A stretch of DNA of 64,000 nt from CAZOOW01 sp964581535. GTDB lineage: Bacteria > Patescibacteriota > Saccharimonadia > Saccharimonadales > Saccharimonadaceae. The number at the start of each line of letters is the position of its first letter. The stretch's first letter is position 1. A program made the translations under genes and the position numbers. This document shows positions 32,914 to 41,561 of this stretch, piece after piece. Under the pieces are notes generated by a model. That model was not told the origin of the DNA and did not search any database. It worked only from the letters and a program-made list of their open reading frames with translations. The stretch lies in the NCBI GenBank assembly GCA_964581535.1, contig CAZOOW010000001.1, positions 248,001 to 312,000 of the forward strand, written 5' to 3'.

Positions 32914-34761
32914 ATGCAAACCGAACCAAATGCAAAACAGCAAATCGTTGAGCGTATTAAAAATTCAACGAATATTCTTGTTACTGTCGGAGCAAACCCA
33001 TCGGTAGACGAGTTAAGTGCTGCGCTCGGTCTGTCGCTGATTTTGAACAAAATGGATAAACACGCCACCGCTGTTTTTAGTGGCGCGACTCCCCCTGCTA
33101 TCACGTTCCTCGAGCCCGAGAAAACGTTTGAAAATACTGTCGATAGCCTCCGTGATTTTATAATCGCGCTCGATAAGTCCAAAGCCGATCGGCTCCGCTA
33201 TAAGGTTGAGGACGAAGTTGTTCGCATCTTTATCACGCCGTATAAATCTGTTCTGAGCGAAAAAGATTTGAAGTTTTCGCAAGGTGATTTCAATGTCGAG
33301 CTGATTTTGGCGCTCGGCGTAGAGAAGCGCGAAGACCTCGACACCGCTATCACGGCACACGGCCGTATCTTACATGATGCAACTGTAGTAACAGTAAATA
33401 TGAACGGTGCGCAGTCCTCGCTGGGCGCGCTCGATTGGACGGATTCGTCAGCGAGCAGTTTGTGTGAAATGCTAATGAGCCTCAGTGAAGCATTGCAACC
33501 GGGCGTTCTGGATGAACAGATCGCCACAGCACTTTTGACAGGTATCGTTGCAGCGACTGACAGGTTCCGAAATGAACATACGACGCCCAAGGTGATGACA
33601 ATGTCCGCCCAGCTCATGGCTGCCGGCGCTAACCAGCAGCTGATTGCTGAAAAGCTGGAGCAGGGCGACGGACTCGATACAGCGAAAAACCCTGACGGAT
33701 CGACAACCTTACCTGAAGGTGATGCTTCAGAAAAAATAGCAGACAAACCGCAGCAAAAACCAGATGGAGAACTGGAAATTCACCACGATGATGAAGCAAA
33801 AGAGCCAGCCCCCACTGAACAACCGGCTGATGATGCTGTCCAGGAAGCAGAAAATGAGTTAGCAGAGACGTTACCGGAGAACACTCAGCAGCCAAATGTT
33901 TCGACTGACACGCTGCAGCAGGATTTAGAACAGGCAAGCATCGAAGCGGCGAAATCTTCCGATACTATGCCGCCTGTAGTGCCGTCTGAAGCGGCAGCTC
34001 CTCAGATTATTCATGAGCATCGGACCTGGCAGACTGACAACTCGAGTCCAGAACCAAGTTTTGGCGGTACACTCAACGCGACCGCGAGTGATGCTGAGGA
34101 AGATAATAGGCGCGAAGAAGATTCGAACGTCAATCGTCAGATCCTTAGCCATGACGCGCCGCCAGCAGATGTCGCACCTATGGTTACTCCTGACGCACCA
34201 GCCCCAGAGCCCCAGCCTGATCAGCAGAATTCGCCAGTACTCACTCAGGTCAATGAACAGGAGCCGCTCGAACAAGCTCATACAGATGGCGACTTGAACT
34301 ACGAACCTGCGCCGGTTGGCGGTCCAGCTGGACCAACGTTGTCCCAGCTTGATGAGCAAACTCGCGGCAAAGCAACAGATGACGCTAGGGCGGCAGTTGA
34401 CGCGGTGCTCAACTCAATGCCATTTGATCCTGCAAACCAACCGATGGCAAGCGCAGGGGCTCAGCCTGCCGTCGAGGTCCAGCATTCACAAACATTCGAT
34501 GGACCTGTGGCGCCGGTCCAAGATGTTACCGCCCCTGTAGAGGCGCCTGCAATGTTTGCGAACCCCACTGAGCCGGTCGTACAACCAACAGGGCTACCGA
34601 CGCCGCCACCTCTGCCACCGTTACCGGATTTCTCAACGCTCCCGCCACTGTCGAACGATCAGCCCGAGCAACCGACAGCTCCTCTTGCACCTGTCGCCGA
34701 GCCGGCTCCTGGCCCGGTCAACCCGAGCGATCCTGGACAATTCCGAATCCCCGGCCAGTAA
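32914..34761 (+). CDS. Degenerate DHH-family protein with long disordered tail
   Basis: 615 residues. Residues ~10-255 follow the DHH/nanoRNase fold: NILVTVGANPSVDELSAALGL where active members have NPDGDAxGS, VNMNGAQSSLGALDW where they have IDHH, and SSASSLCEMLMSLSEAL. The metal-binding Asp and His are gone, so it is probably inactive. Residues ~260-615 are Pro/Gln/Glu-rich and disordered, ending in Pro-rich repeats. It may act as a binding protein or scaffold. A consensus sigma-70 promoter drives it. Confidence 0.75.
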   Translation: MQTEPNAKQQIVERIKNSTNILVTVGANPSVDELSAALGLSLILNKMDKHATAVFSGATPPAITFLEPEKTFENTVDSLRDFIIALDKSKADRLRYKVEDEVVRIFITPYKSVLSEKDLKFSQGDFNVELILALGVEKREDLDTAITAHGRILHDATVVTVNMNGAQSSLGALDWTDSSASSLCEMLMSLSEALQPGVLDEQIATALLTGIVAATDRFRNEHTTPKVMTMSAQLMAAGANQQLIAEKLEQGDGLDTAKNPDGSTTLPEGDASEKIADKPQQKPDGELEIHHDDEAKEPAPTEQPADDAVQEAENELAETLPENTQQPNVSTDTLQQDLEQASIEAAKSSDTMPPVVPSEAAAPQIIHEHRTWQTDNSSPEPSFGGTLNATASDAEEDNRREEDSNVNRQILSHDAPPADVAPMVTPDAPAPEPQPDQQNSPVLTQVNEQEPLEQAHTDGDLNYEPAPVGGPAGPTLSQLDEQTRGKATDDARAAVDAVLNSMPFDPANQPMASAGAQPAVEVQHSQTFDGPVAPVQDVTAPVEAPAMFANPTEPVVQPTGLPTPPPLPPLPDFSTLPPLSNDQPEQPTAPLAPVAEPAPGPVNPSDPGQFRIPGQ

Positions 34762-34762
34762 A

Positions 34763-35452
34763 TTATTCTCGAACGATAAAATGATCCTTTTGACGTGATT
34801 TCTCGGAAATTCGTCTTATATGCATCGCTCCGTCTCGCCGCTGTGAAACGTGGGCCTGTATGGCACGTTTATGCTGCTCGTTCACGCTAGATGTGTCAAC
34901 GATTTCACCTATCGCATCTGCCGAATACCCCTTGTCTCGTAAGAGCCACTCGATGTTCGGTTCAGGTTGCCATATATCTGGTAAACAAAACAGACGTAAA
35001 CGTTCGATGCGCTCGTCAGCCGATTTTAACTGGTAAAACACCTGTGTGGCGGCTCTTGCTGCAATGATATGGTCGATATGACCACTTATGCCGCCCAGCT
35101 CGAAACTCATAATCTCAATCGTTGTGCTGCTCGGTAAGGTTTTCAGACGTTTTTTTATCAGTTCTTGTAGTTTTTCGACGATTTCTACGAGGCTTGAGTT
35201 ACTCATTTCACCGTCTTTGTAGCCTAGCAGTGTGGTCGAATGTGCGCCGAGGAGCTTCGCAGCTTCTTTCCACTCATTCATACGTACGTCCGCTAAATCG
35301 GTATGTCCGTCGATATTCATGCCCGCGTCTCCAGCCGTGAGAGATATGAGGTGGAGTTCCGCGTTGCGGGACGTTTCAAGAATGAGGGTGCCGCCCGGCC
35401 CGAATGCTTCGTCATCGGGATGGGCAAATATGCCGAAAATGACCTTTTTCAT
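34763..35452 (-). CDS. PIG-L/LmbE-type deacetylase
   Basis: 229 residues from the ATG at 35452, which lies 6 nt after TATACT on this strand (35464-35459); the longer frame to 35581 is rejected. AHPDDEAFGPGGTL holds the zinc-binding His-Asp pair and SGHIDHI the third ligand. Family members remove acetyl groups from N-acetyl sugars such as GlcNAc-PI or mycothiol precursors. The substrate is unknown here; an actinobacterial-host sugar is possible. Its end nearly meets the previous gene. Confidence 0.88.
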   Translation of the reverse strand: MKKVIFGIFAHPDDEAFGPGGTLILETSRNAELHLISLTAGDAGMNIDGHTDLADVRMNEWKEAAKLLGAHSTTLLGYKDGEMSNSSLVEIVEKLQELIKKRLKTLPSSTTIEIMSFELGGISGHIDHIIAARAATQVFYQLKSADERIERLRLFCLPDIWQPEPNIEWLLRDKGYSADAIGEIVDTSSVNEQHKRAIQAHVSQRRDGAMHIRRISEKSRQKDHFIVRE

Positions 35453-35478
35453 GCCTTTAGTATAAACTCTATGAGGTA

Positions 35479-36174
35479 ATGAGCAGTGAAAATATAGTTC
35501 TGATAGATAAACCAGCTGCCTGGACGAGTTTTGATATATGTGCCAAAATCCGTTCTCACATCCGCTCTGGATACCAGACAAGGGGCATAAAACCGACGAA
35601 GCGGCAGCTCCGTGTCGGTCACGCCGGAACGCTTGACCCTTTTGCTACTGGACTGGTCGTAATACTGCTCGGCGAGGCGACGAAACGGGCAGGGGAATTC
35701 CTAAAACTGGATAAAACGTATGAAGCGCTCATCGAACTCGGCAAAGAAAGTTCGACTGGCGACCCCGAAGGTGATCTGACTCAAGTTTCAAGCACACAGC
35801 CCAGCCAGGAAGAGGTTCTATCTGCGCTCGACCATTTCACCGGTGAGATAACCCAGACTCCACCAGCCTATTCGGCAATAAAAATCAACGGAAAGCGTGC
35901 GTATAAATTGGCTCGGGAGGGCAAAAGTTTCGACGTACCCTCACGCCAGGTTACTATCCATAACCTAGAGCTTATCGATTACAAGTATCCGTTTATAAAA
36001 ATACGCACTCATGTTTCCAGTGGCACATATATCCGCACTCTTGCAGAGGATATCGGGAGGCGTCTCGGTAGCGGCGCCTATTGCCGTGAGCTCCGGAGAA
36101 CAAGTATCGGCAATTTTTCGGTCGACGATGCACTGACTATCGAGACCTATCTTGAAACTTCTAAACAGATGTGA
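35479..36174 (+). CDS. truB: tRNA pseudouridine-55 synthase
   Basis: 231 residues, slightly short because the PUA domain is missing. IDKPAAWTSFD start, catalytic Asp in GHAGTLDPFATGLV, TYEALIELG, PPAYSAIKINGKRAYKLAREG, and the closing HVSSGTYIRTLAEDIG. It makes pseudouridine 55 in the T-loop of tRNAs. It precedes rpsO, a common pairing. Confidence 0.95.
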   Translation: MSSENIVLIDKPAAWTSFDICAKIRSHIRSGYQTRGIKPTKRQLRVGHAGTLDPFATGLVVILLGEATKRAGEFLKLDKTYEALIELGKESSTGDPEGDLTQVSSTQPSQEEVLSALDHFTGEITQTPPAYSAIKINGKRAYKLAREGKSFDVPSRQVTIHNLELIDYKYPFIKIRTHVSSGTYIRTLAEDIGRRLGSGAYCRELRRTSIGNFSVDDALTIETYLETSKQM

Positions 36175-36188
36175 TAGAGTAGCCCGGT

Positions 36189-36455
36189 ATGATTACAAAA
36201 GAGGACAAGTTAAAAGCTATCAAAGTCGGTGCTCAGGGCAAAACTGACGTCGGCTCTCCTCAGGTACAGGTCTCTATTCTGACGGCTCGTATCAAAGAGG
36301 TGACGGAGCACTTGAAGGCCAACAAGCACGACCATATGGCGCGCCGTGGCCTGATCCAAATGGTAGGGAAGCGTAAAAAACTTCTCAAATACCTGGAGAA
36401 CAAAGACTTCAAAGCTTACCAGGAGATCGTCCAGAAACTGGGCCTCCGCAAATAA
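36189..36455 (+). CDS. rpsO: Ribosomal protein uS15
   Basis: 88 residues, full length, with VGSPQVQVSILTARIKEVTEHLK, KHDHMARRGLIQMVGKRKKLL and LENKDFKAYQEIVQKLGLR. It binds the central domain of 16S rRNA. It follows truB by 14 bp; a strong terminator follows. Confidence 0.97.
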   Translation: MITKEDKLKAIKVGAQGKTDVGSPQVQVSILTARIKEVTEHLKANKHDHMARRGLIQMVGKRKKLLKYLENKDFKAYQEIVQKLGLRK

Positions 36456-36461
36456 AAACCA

Positions 36462-36488
36462 GCCCCCGCATGGGGGCGTTTTTATTTT
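36462..36488. terminator. Terminator after rpsO
   Basis: GCCCCC (36462-36467), loop GCAT, GGGGGC (36472-36477), then GTTTTTATTTT. AAAAACC on the other side lets it also serve the convergent L,D-transpeptidase gene. Confidence 0.88.
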
Positions 36489-36496
36489 AAGTGATT

Positions 36497-38089
36497 TTAG
36501 TTATACGTGATGACGGGGGTCCCGATAGGGGCCCATTCGTAGACCCATTGACTGTTGGCGTTCACCATGCCGATGCAGCCGTGAGAGGTGTTCTGAGTAC
36601 CAAAAACGCTCAAGGGGCGCCAGTAATTGCCGTGGATAGCATAGTCGGTGTAGAAATAGCTTACCCATTCGACATTCGGAACGTTGTAGCTGGTACCGTC
36701 AGTGTTCGGCCCGCGCATCGTCTGCACGCGTACCTTTTTATATATCTTGAACTCGCCGACAACAGTAGGGGTCTCTGGCGCACCGGCACTCATCGGAAAT
36801 GAGTTTACTAACTGGTCTTTTTCGTAGGCGTAGAGCATGTGGTTACTAAGGTCTGCGATAAGCCATTTGTCATACAGCGCAACGTTGATGATCCGGTAAG
36901 GCTTTGAGACGATTCCTAGGGCCTTTTCCACCGGCTGTTTGGCCGCGACGGAACGCGCGATATCTTTGGCGGTTTGCGTGCTGTCTTCTATTTCCGTACC
37001 GCTGCGTCCGGCGGTTAGGATTCGGCTCGTGCCGTCTTCATTTTGTATTCGTAATTCATTGCGTGTTTTTATTATGAAACGCTTTGCGATGCCGTCTAAC
37101 CAGGCTTTGACTTTGCCGCTGTTTACTTCCAGGTGGGCCTTAACATCACCTTCCTGTACGGCATCTACCCACGAGATGATTGTCGAAGCTGGGGCGGTGA
37201 ATGCCTGGCCGTCGATCGTCAGGCTGACTGGTAGTTTGGAATACGTCACGATGTCGTCGATGAGCGGTTGCAGGTCGGCATTTTGAACGTTGGCGGGGAT
37301 AGGCTGCTTCGTCAGCGTGATGGTGAGACGAGGTGTCTGCTTCTCAACGGCATTCAGTAGTGTTTGTCGAGGGTTTTTGACCGTGACGCCTTCACCGTTG
37401 ATGGCGTCACCCGTCAGGATTTCGCCGGTTTCGGTGCTCAGCGTAGCATTTTTCGGCTCTACCGTCGTTCTCACGAGGTTGGCCTTGATAAAATCAGCCA
37501 GTTTACCTTCATCAACTGACAATATGAGCGGTTCATCGTGGTGTTTCCAAAACGCGAGCTTATCGAGTAACAGACTTGATGATTGTTTTTGTAGTACCGT
37601 AGCTATGGTTTTTTTGGCGTCGATTTCTATTCCTGCGTCGCTGCCTTTGAATGATTTTGGCTTTTCGCCATCGTTTTTGACAGTGAAGGCGTATGCTGAG
37701 AGTTTTTTCAATTCTTTTTCGGTGGTCTCGCGAGGTACGGATTTGTTTATGGGCACTCCACCGGCAGCGTAGGAGCTGAGTGACCCGACGTTCGCAACCA
37801 TATACGCGCTCCATGACAGGGCACCGACGCAAAGCAGCGCCAAAAAAGTCGTCGTAGCTATCCAAACAGGATGTGCTACCTGAAAACGACGCTTTTGCGA
37901 TAGGGCAGGTGGAGTATTTTCGGGCGTTGTCTCCACTCTAGATGCTTCAGTTCCGGCAGGCTGTTCGGACTCGTCTAGAGTTTCTATATCTACCGACGCA
38001 AGTACTTTAGCGCCGATATTCGCAGACACTTCACTGGCCGAAAGGGCGGTGCGCCCGAAATGCTTTGTCTTCGTTTTCTTGCTCGCCAT
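36497..38089 (-). CDS. L,D-transpeptidase (YkuD) with peptidoglycan-binding-like domain
   Basis: 530 residues. A cytoplasmic N-terminus (~75), one membrane helix (about 78-102, TTFLALLCVGALSWSAYMV), a large external region with a putative peptidoglycan-binding domain, then a C-terminal YkuD domain (about 405-530): the catalytic stretch is AIHGNYW ... SHGCIGMVNANSQWVYEW. It forms 3-3 cross-links or attaches proteins to the wall using a Cys nucleophile, resistant to most penicillins. The gene is convergent with rpsO. Confidence 0.93.
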   Translation of the reverse strand: MASKKTKTKHFGRTALSASEVSANIGAKVLASVDIETLDESEQPAGTEASRVETTPENTPPALSQKRRFQVAHPVWIATTTFLALLCVGALSWSAYMVANVGSLSSYAAGGVPINKSVPRETTEKELKKLSAYAFTVKNDGEKPKSFKGSDAGIEIDAKKTIATVLQKQSSSLLLDKLAFWKHHDEPLILSVDEGKLADFIKANLVRTTVEPKNATLSTETGEILTGDAINGEGVTVKNPRQTLLNAVEKQTPRLTITLTKQPIPANVQNADLQPLIDDIVTYSKLPVSLTIDGQAFTAPASTIISWVDAVQEGDVKAHLEVNSGKVKAWLDGIAKRFIIKTRNELRIQNEDGTSRILTAGRSGTEIEDSTQTAKDIARSVAAKQPVEKALGIVSKPYRIINVALYDKWLIADLSNHMLYAYEKDQLVNSFPMSAGAPETPTVVGEFKIYKKVRVQTMRGPNTDGTSYNVPNVEWVSYFYTDYAIHGNYWRPLSVFGTQNTSHGCIGMVNANSQWVYEWAPIGTPVITYN

Positions 38090-38144
38090 ATACCACCGTT
38101 TTACTTATGTTTATAGTAGCATGGCTCTTAACAGATAAAAATGG

Positions 38145-38227
38145 TATAATGTATCGGTTACATGCGGAGCGTGATAGATAGAAGTGTCTGTTCTGATGAG
38201 CTCAGACATTTCTACCTGTTACACTCC
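38145..38227 (+). promoter_or_regulatory. pnp promoter and long leader stem-loop
   Basis: TATAAT (38145-38150) is followed by a 25-position stem: 38166-38190 pairs with 38203-38227 (20 Watson-Crick, 3 G-U, 2 A-C mismatches) around a 12-nt loop. In E. coli a long pnp leader stem is cut by RNase III and lets PNPase repress its own mRNA. The form here fits the same idea; conservation is not proven. Confidence 0.65.
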
Positions 38228-38250
38228 GTCTAATTGAAAGGAGTTCTTTT

Positions 38251-40368
38251 ATGGGAACTATCAATCCAACAGGCAAAGAAATCATCTCTGTCTCAACCGA
38301 TTTTTGTGGTCGGAAACTAACACTGGAAGTCAACCGGGTTGGCTTCCGCACAACGGCAAGCGTCATGGTGCGTTACGGTGACACAGTGGTGCTCGGAACG
38401 GCAATGGTGGGCTCACGCCCGATAACACTGGACTATTTTCCTCTCAGTGTCGATTATGAAGAAAAGTTTTATGCAGCTGGCAAGATATCGGGCAGCCGTT
38501 TTATCAAGCGTGAAGGCCGCCCGAGCGATGATGCTATCCTGATCGGCCGACTGATAGACCGACCGATCCGACCTCTGTTTCCAAAAGGTTATCGTCAAGA
38601 AGTACAAGTCGTCGCGAGCGTGCTTTCGATGGACCCAGACTTCCGCCCGGACATGGTCGGAATGATTGCAGCCAGCAGCGCGCTGATGCTTAGCGGCACG
38701 CCGTTCGATGGCCCAGTCGCCGGGCTACGTGTCGGCCGCGTTAACGGTGAGTTCAAAGCTTTCCTAAGCCCGGACGAACGCGACGTCAGCGATCTCGATC
38801 TCGTTGTTGCCGGAACGAAAACCGGCGTTATGATGGTAGAAGCGGGTGCGGACGAAGTGCCTGAGGACGTCGTGCTTGATGCTATCGCATGGGCGCAGGA
38901 ACAGTTCCGAAGTGCTCTTACTCTGCAGGAAGAACTTCGTGCAAAAATTGCACCGACAGAGCAGGAGTACGAGCTAGTACTGCCTAACGAAGATATCCAA
39001 AAAGAAGTCGATGCGTGGGTGAGTGGAAAGTTCGGTGCCGCACTTCGCAAGGCCTATCCTGAGCGAAACGAAATGGTCAACGAAATTCGATGGGATTTTC
39101 ACGCTCAGATGGCTGAAAAAATTGGTGATGACTACGATACACAACGTGATGAGTATGATGAAGCCTTTACGATGGCGCTCCATAAGGATGTTCGTAAGGG
39201 TATTGTTGAAGAACAAATCCGGCCAGATGGACGCGCACTTACTGAAATTCGTCCGTTGTCCAGCGAAGTAGGCGTATTGCCTCGTACACATGGCTCATCT
39301 ATTTTCACCCGCGGCGTGACGCAGGGAATGAACATCGTGACCCTGGCACCACTCAGCTATGCTCAGATGGTTGACACTATGGAGCAAAACGACTACGAAC
39401 GACGCTATATGCATCATTACAACGCGCCCGGCTACACGGTCGGTGAAGTCCGCCGACTCGGCTCTCCGGGACGTCGTGAAATCGGACACGGCTACTTAGC
39501 GGAACGAGCTCTGTTTAGTGTGCTGCCTGCCGAAGAAGACTTTCCATACACGATCCGTAGCGTCACGGAAATCATGTCCCAGAACGGTTCAACCAGCATG
39601 GCGGCAACATGCTCTAGCACACTCGCGTTGATGGACGCTGGCGTACCGCTCAAACGTCCAGTATCCGGTATTGCGATGGGATTGATGATGGATGGTGACA
39701 AGCCATATGTTCTTTCTGACATCGCCGATGCTGAAGATTTCGCCGGTGACATGGACTTTAAGACTGCCGGAACCGAAAAGGGTATCACGGCGTTGCAGAT
39801 GGACATGAAAGTTCATGGTCTGCCGGTTGAAGTCCTCAAAAAAGCCCTCGAGCAGGGACGAGAGGGACGCGCTAAGATTCTCGAGCATATGCTTACTACT
39901 ATCGCTGAGCCGCGACAAATGATTTCCCAGTTCGCGCCGCAAATCGAGAAAATCATGGTAAATCCTGAAAAAATCGGCGCCATTATCGGAAAAGGCGGCG
40001 AGACGATAAATAAGATTACCAATGAAACCGGTGCTGAGGTGGACATCAAAGACACCGGACTGGTAACGATTTCCGCCATCAGTCCTGAGGCAATCAAAAA
40101 AGCCGTCGAATGGGTCAAAAGCCTCGTCGAAGAGCCGGAGGTTGGCAAAATCTACGAAGGTAAAGTCGTTAGCGTCAAAGACTTCGGGGCATTCGTGAAC
40201 ATCATGCCCGGCATCGACGGTATGCTTCACATCTCCCAACTCAGCGATAAACGAGTCGAAAAGGTCACCGATGTCGTCAACGAAGGCGATGTGGTCAAGG
40301 TCAAACTGACCGCTATCGACGAGCGCGGCCGACTCAGTCTGACAATGAAACCATCCGATTTACAGTAG
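38251..40368 (+). CDS. pnp: Polynucleotide phosphorylase
   Basis: 705 residues with AAAGGAG before the ATG. Two RNase PH domains (about 10-220 and 315-545), with the phosphate/catalytic site RTHGSSIFTRG and MDFKTAGTEKGITALQMDMK; KH domain IGAIIGKGGETINKITNETGA; S1 domain GKVVSVKDFGAFVNIMPGIDGMLHIS. It degrades RNA 3' to 5' with phosphate or adds tails. The long leader hairpin suggests autoregulation. Confidence 0.97.
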   Translation: MGTINPTGKEIISVSTDFCGRKLTLEVNRVGFRTTASVMVRYGDTVVLGTAMVGSRPITLDYFPLSVDYEEKFYAAGKISGSRFIKREGRPSDDAILIGRLIDRPIRPLFPKGYRQEVQVVASVLSMDPDFRPDMVGMIAASSALMLSGTPFDGPVAGLRVGRVNGEFKAFLSPDERDVSDLDLVVAGTKTGVMMVEAGADEVPEDVVLDAIAWAQEQFRSALTLQEELRAKIAPTEQEYELVLPNEDIQKEVDAWVSGKFGAALRKAYPERNEMVNEIRWDFHAQMAEKIGDDYDTQRDEYDEAFTMALHKDVRKGIVEEQIRPDGRALTEIRPLSSEVGVLPRTHGSSIFTRGVTQGMNIVTLAPLSYAQMVDTMEQNDYERRYMHHYNAPGYTVGEVRRLGSPGRREIGHGYLAERALFSVLPAEEDFPYTIRSVTEIMSQNGSTSMAATCSSTLALMDAGVPLKRPVSGIAMGLMMDGDKPYVLSDIADAEDFAGDMDFKTAGTEKGITALQMDMKVHGLPVEVLKKALEQGREGRAKILEHMLTTIAEPRQMISQFAPQIEKIMVNPEKIGAIIGKGGETINKITNETGAEVDIKDTGLVTISAISPEAIKKAVEWVKSLVEEPEVGKIYEGKVVSVKDFGAFVNIMPGIDGMLHISQLSDKRVEKVTDVVNEGDVVKVKLTAIDERGRLSLTMKPSDLQ

Positions 40369-40422
40369 TAAAGTGTGATAAAGCGCACAGCGTCGAGCCG
40401 CATTGCTCGGTACAGTGGTTGC

Positions 40423-40551
40423 ATGTATAAATTATTTCGACTACTGCAGAACAAACAGGTCCAACGTTTTCTGATTTGGGCAACACCGTTTATTATCAGC
40501 TACCTATCGAAGCGAATAGGCAGAAAGTCTGCTACTACAAAACGTAAATAA
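40423..40551 (+). CDS. Small basic membrane-like ORF
   Basis: 42 codons between pnp and the UDG gene. ATG 40423 lies 6 nt after TACAGT (40411-40416), the spacing seen for leaderless genes here. The product has a short hydrophobic stretch (RFLIWATPFIISYL) and a basic end (SKRIGRKSATTKRK). It has no recognised family, and the length leaves real doubt. Confidence 0.4.
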   Translation: MYKLFRLLQNKQVQRFLIWATPFIISYLSKRIGRKSATTKRK

Positions 40552-40569
40552 TAACGTTACTATAGAAGC

Positions 40570-41124
40570 ATGACGCTCAACGAGCTTCGCGCTGAAATAG
40601 TGAAAAATGATGTATGCCCTGAACTCCGGGCTGGGGCGACCCGGCTGGTGATGGGTGATGGCAACGAGAATGCCGAAATCGTTTTTATTGGCGAGGCGCC
40701 AGGCAAGGCCGAAGACGAGCAGGGGCTGCCGTTTGTTGGTGCCAGTGGTCGTTTTTTGAATGAAATGCTCGTGGCGGCTGGGATGGAGCGAGGTGACGTT
40801 TATATAACCAACATTGTCAAATACCGCCCGCCGAACAACCGCGACCCGAGCCCAGAGGAAAAACGTGAATTCTGGCCGTATCTGATGCGCCAACTCGAGA
40901 TTATCAACCCACGGGTGGTTATCACACTCGGCCGTCATAGCGGACAGGCATTTATTCCTGATCTCGTTATTTCCCGTGATCACGGCACGGCGCGAAAAGT
41001 AAAATACCATAACCATGAATTCCTCTTGATACCCCTCTATCATCCGGCAGCAGCACTCTATAACGGCAGTATGCGTCAGATACTCATAGATGATTTTTTA
41101 GCAGCGGCAAAGCTTGCACATTAG
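40570..41124 (+). CDS. Family-4-type uracil-DNA glycosylase with lost Fe-S ligands
   Basis: 184 residues. IGEAPGKAEDEQGLPFVGASGRFL and LYHPAAALYN are the two uracil-pocket motifs, and NIVKYRPPNNRDPSPEE the linker. Family-4 enzymes hold a 4Fe-4S cluster by four Cys; only C16 (VCPEL) remains, while the positions in NIVK-Y-RPP and REF-W-PYL are not Cys. It should still excise uracil but without the cluster. TACTAT (40558-40563) ends 6 nt before the ATG. Confidence 0.88.
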   Translation: MTLNELRAEIVKNDVCPELRAGATRLVMGDGNENAEIVFIGEAPGKAEDEQGLPFVGASGRFLNEMLVAAGMERGDVYITNIVKYRPPNNRDPSPEEKREFWPYLMRQLEIINPRVVITLGRHSGQAFIPDLVISRDHGTARKVKYHNHEFLLIPLYHPAAALYNGSMRQILIDDFLAAAKLAH

Positions 41125-41164
41125 GCTGATTGATTTATAACCAAAACTTGCTATAGTTTTTATT

Positions 41165-41420
41165 ACTTCTACGTCTGTGATAGCAGGGGTAGGACATTGA
41201 ACGTATGAGGGCGTGCGACGACTATCTATCGCCCGTAGTTGTCCGCGGAATGCATCTAAGGTTACTAGCGCGGTGAAGAAAGGCGCTCTGACTGGTCCAC
41301 CTCGATTTCAGTCATAGACGTAACCTCCTTCAGGAGCGCTGACCCCTCTAGGCACCTGTCAGGCTTTTAAAGGCTACACGCCTTTACCCGCCCCCTGTTG
41401 ATCAGGGGGTATTTTATTTG
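41165..41420 (+). ncRNA. Unidentified structured RNA or RNase J leader RNA
   Basis: About 255 nt with no ORF. TATAGT (41152-41157) could start it, and CCCCCTG/CAGGGGG (41391-41397, 41403-41409) plus a T-rich run ends it. A closing stem AGGGGT/ACCCCT (41185-41190, 41342-41347) surrounds a hairpin ACGACTA/TAGTTGT (near 41217-41242), and a three-way junction: AGGTTAC/GTAACCT (41259-41265, 41320-41326) enclosing AGCGC/GCGCT and TGACTG/CAGTCA. A further AAAGGC/GCCTTT hairpin sits before the terminator. It fits no RNA I recognise: I see no RNase P, tmRNA or SRP motifs. It could be a free sRNA or an attenuator for RNase J. Confidence 0.6.
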
Positions 41421-41449
41421 CTGCTATTGCCTAAACAGAGGCGGGATGC

Positions 41450-41455
41450 TATACT
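41450..41455 (+). promoter_or_regulatory. Second promoter of RNase J
   Basis: TATACT, giving a ~100-nt leader to the ATG at 41562 with AAAGGAAA near the start. Lying after the structured RNA terminator, it allows RNase J expression independent of it. Confidence 0.5.
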
Positions 41456-41561
41456 GTAAACACTTTACAGGGAGAAGCAGCAGACATTTCATATCCCTGA
41501 AATCAACAATATTTGAAACTAATTTTGATACAACAAGAAAAAAGAAAGGAAATTAGTATAT

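Noticed and set aside
41165..41420. RNase P, tmRNA or SRP RNA
   Set aside because: Conserved motifs of these RNAs (GAGGAAAGTCC, GGGGCTG start, GGAAGCAGC) are absent; left as unidentified.
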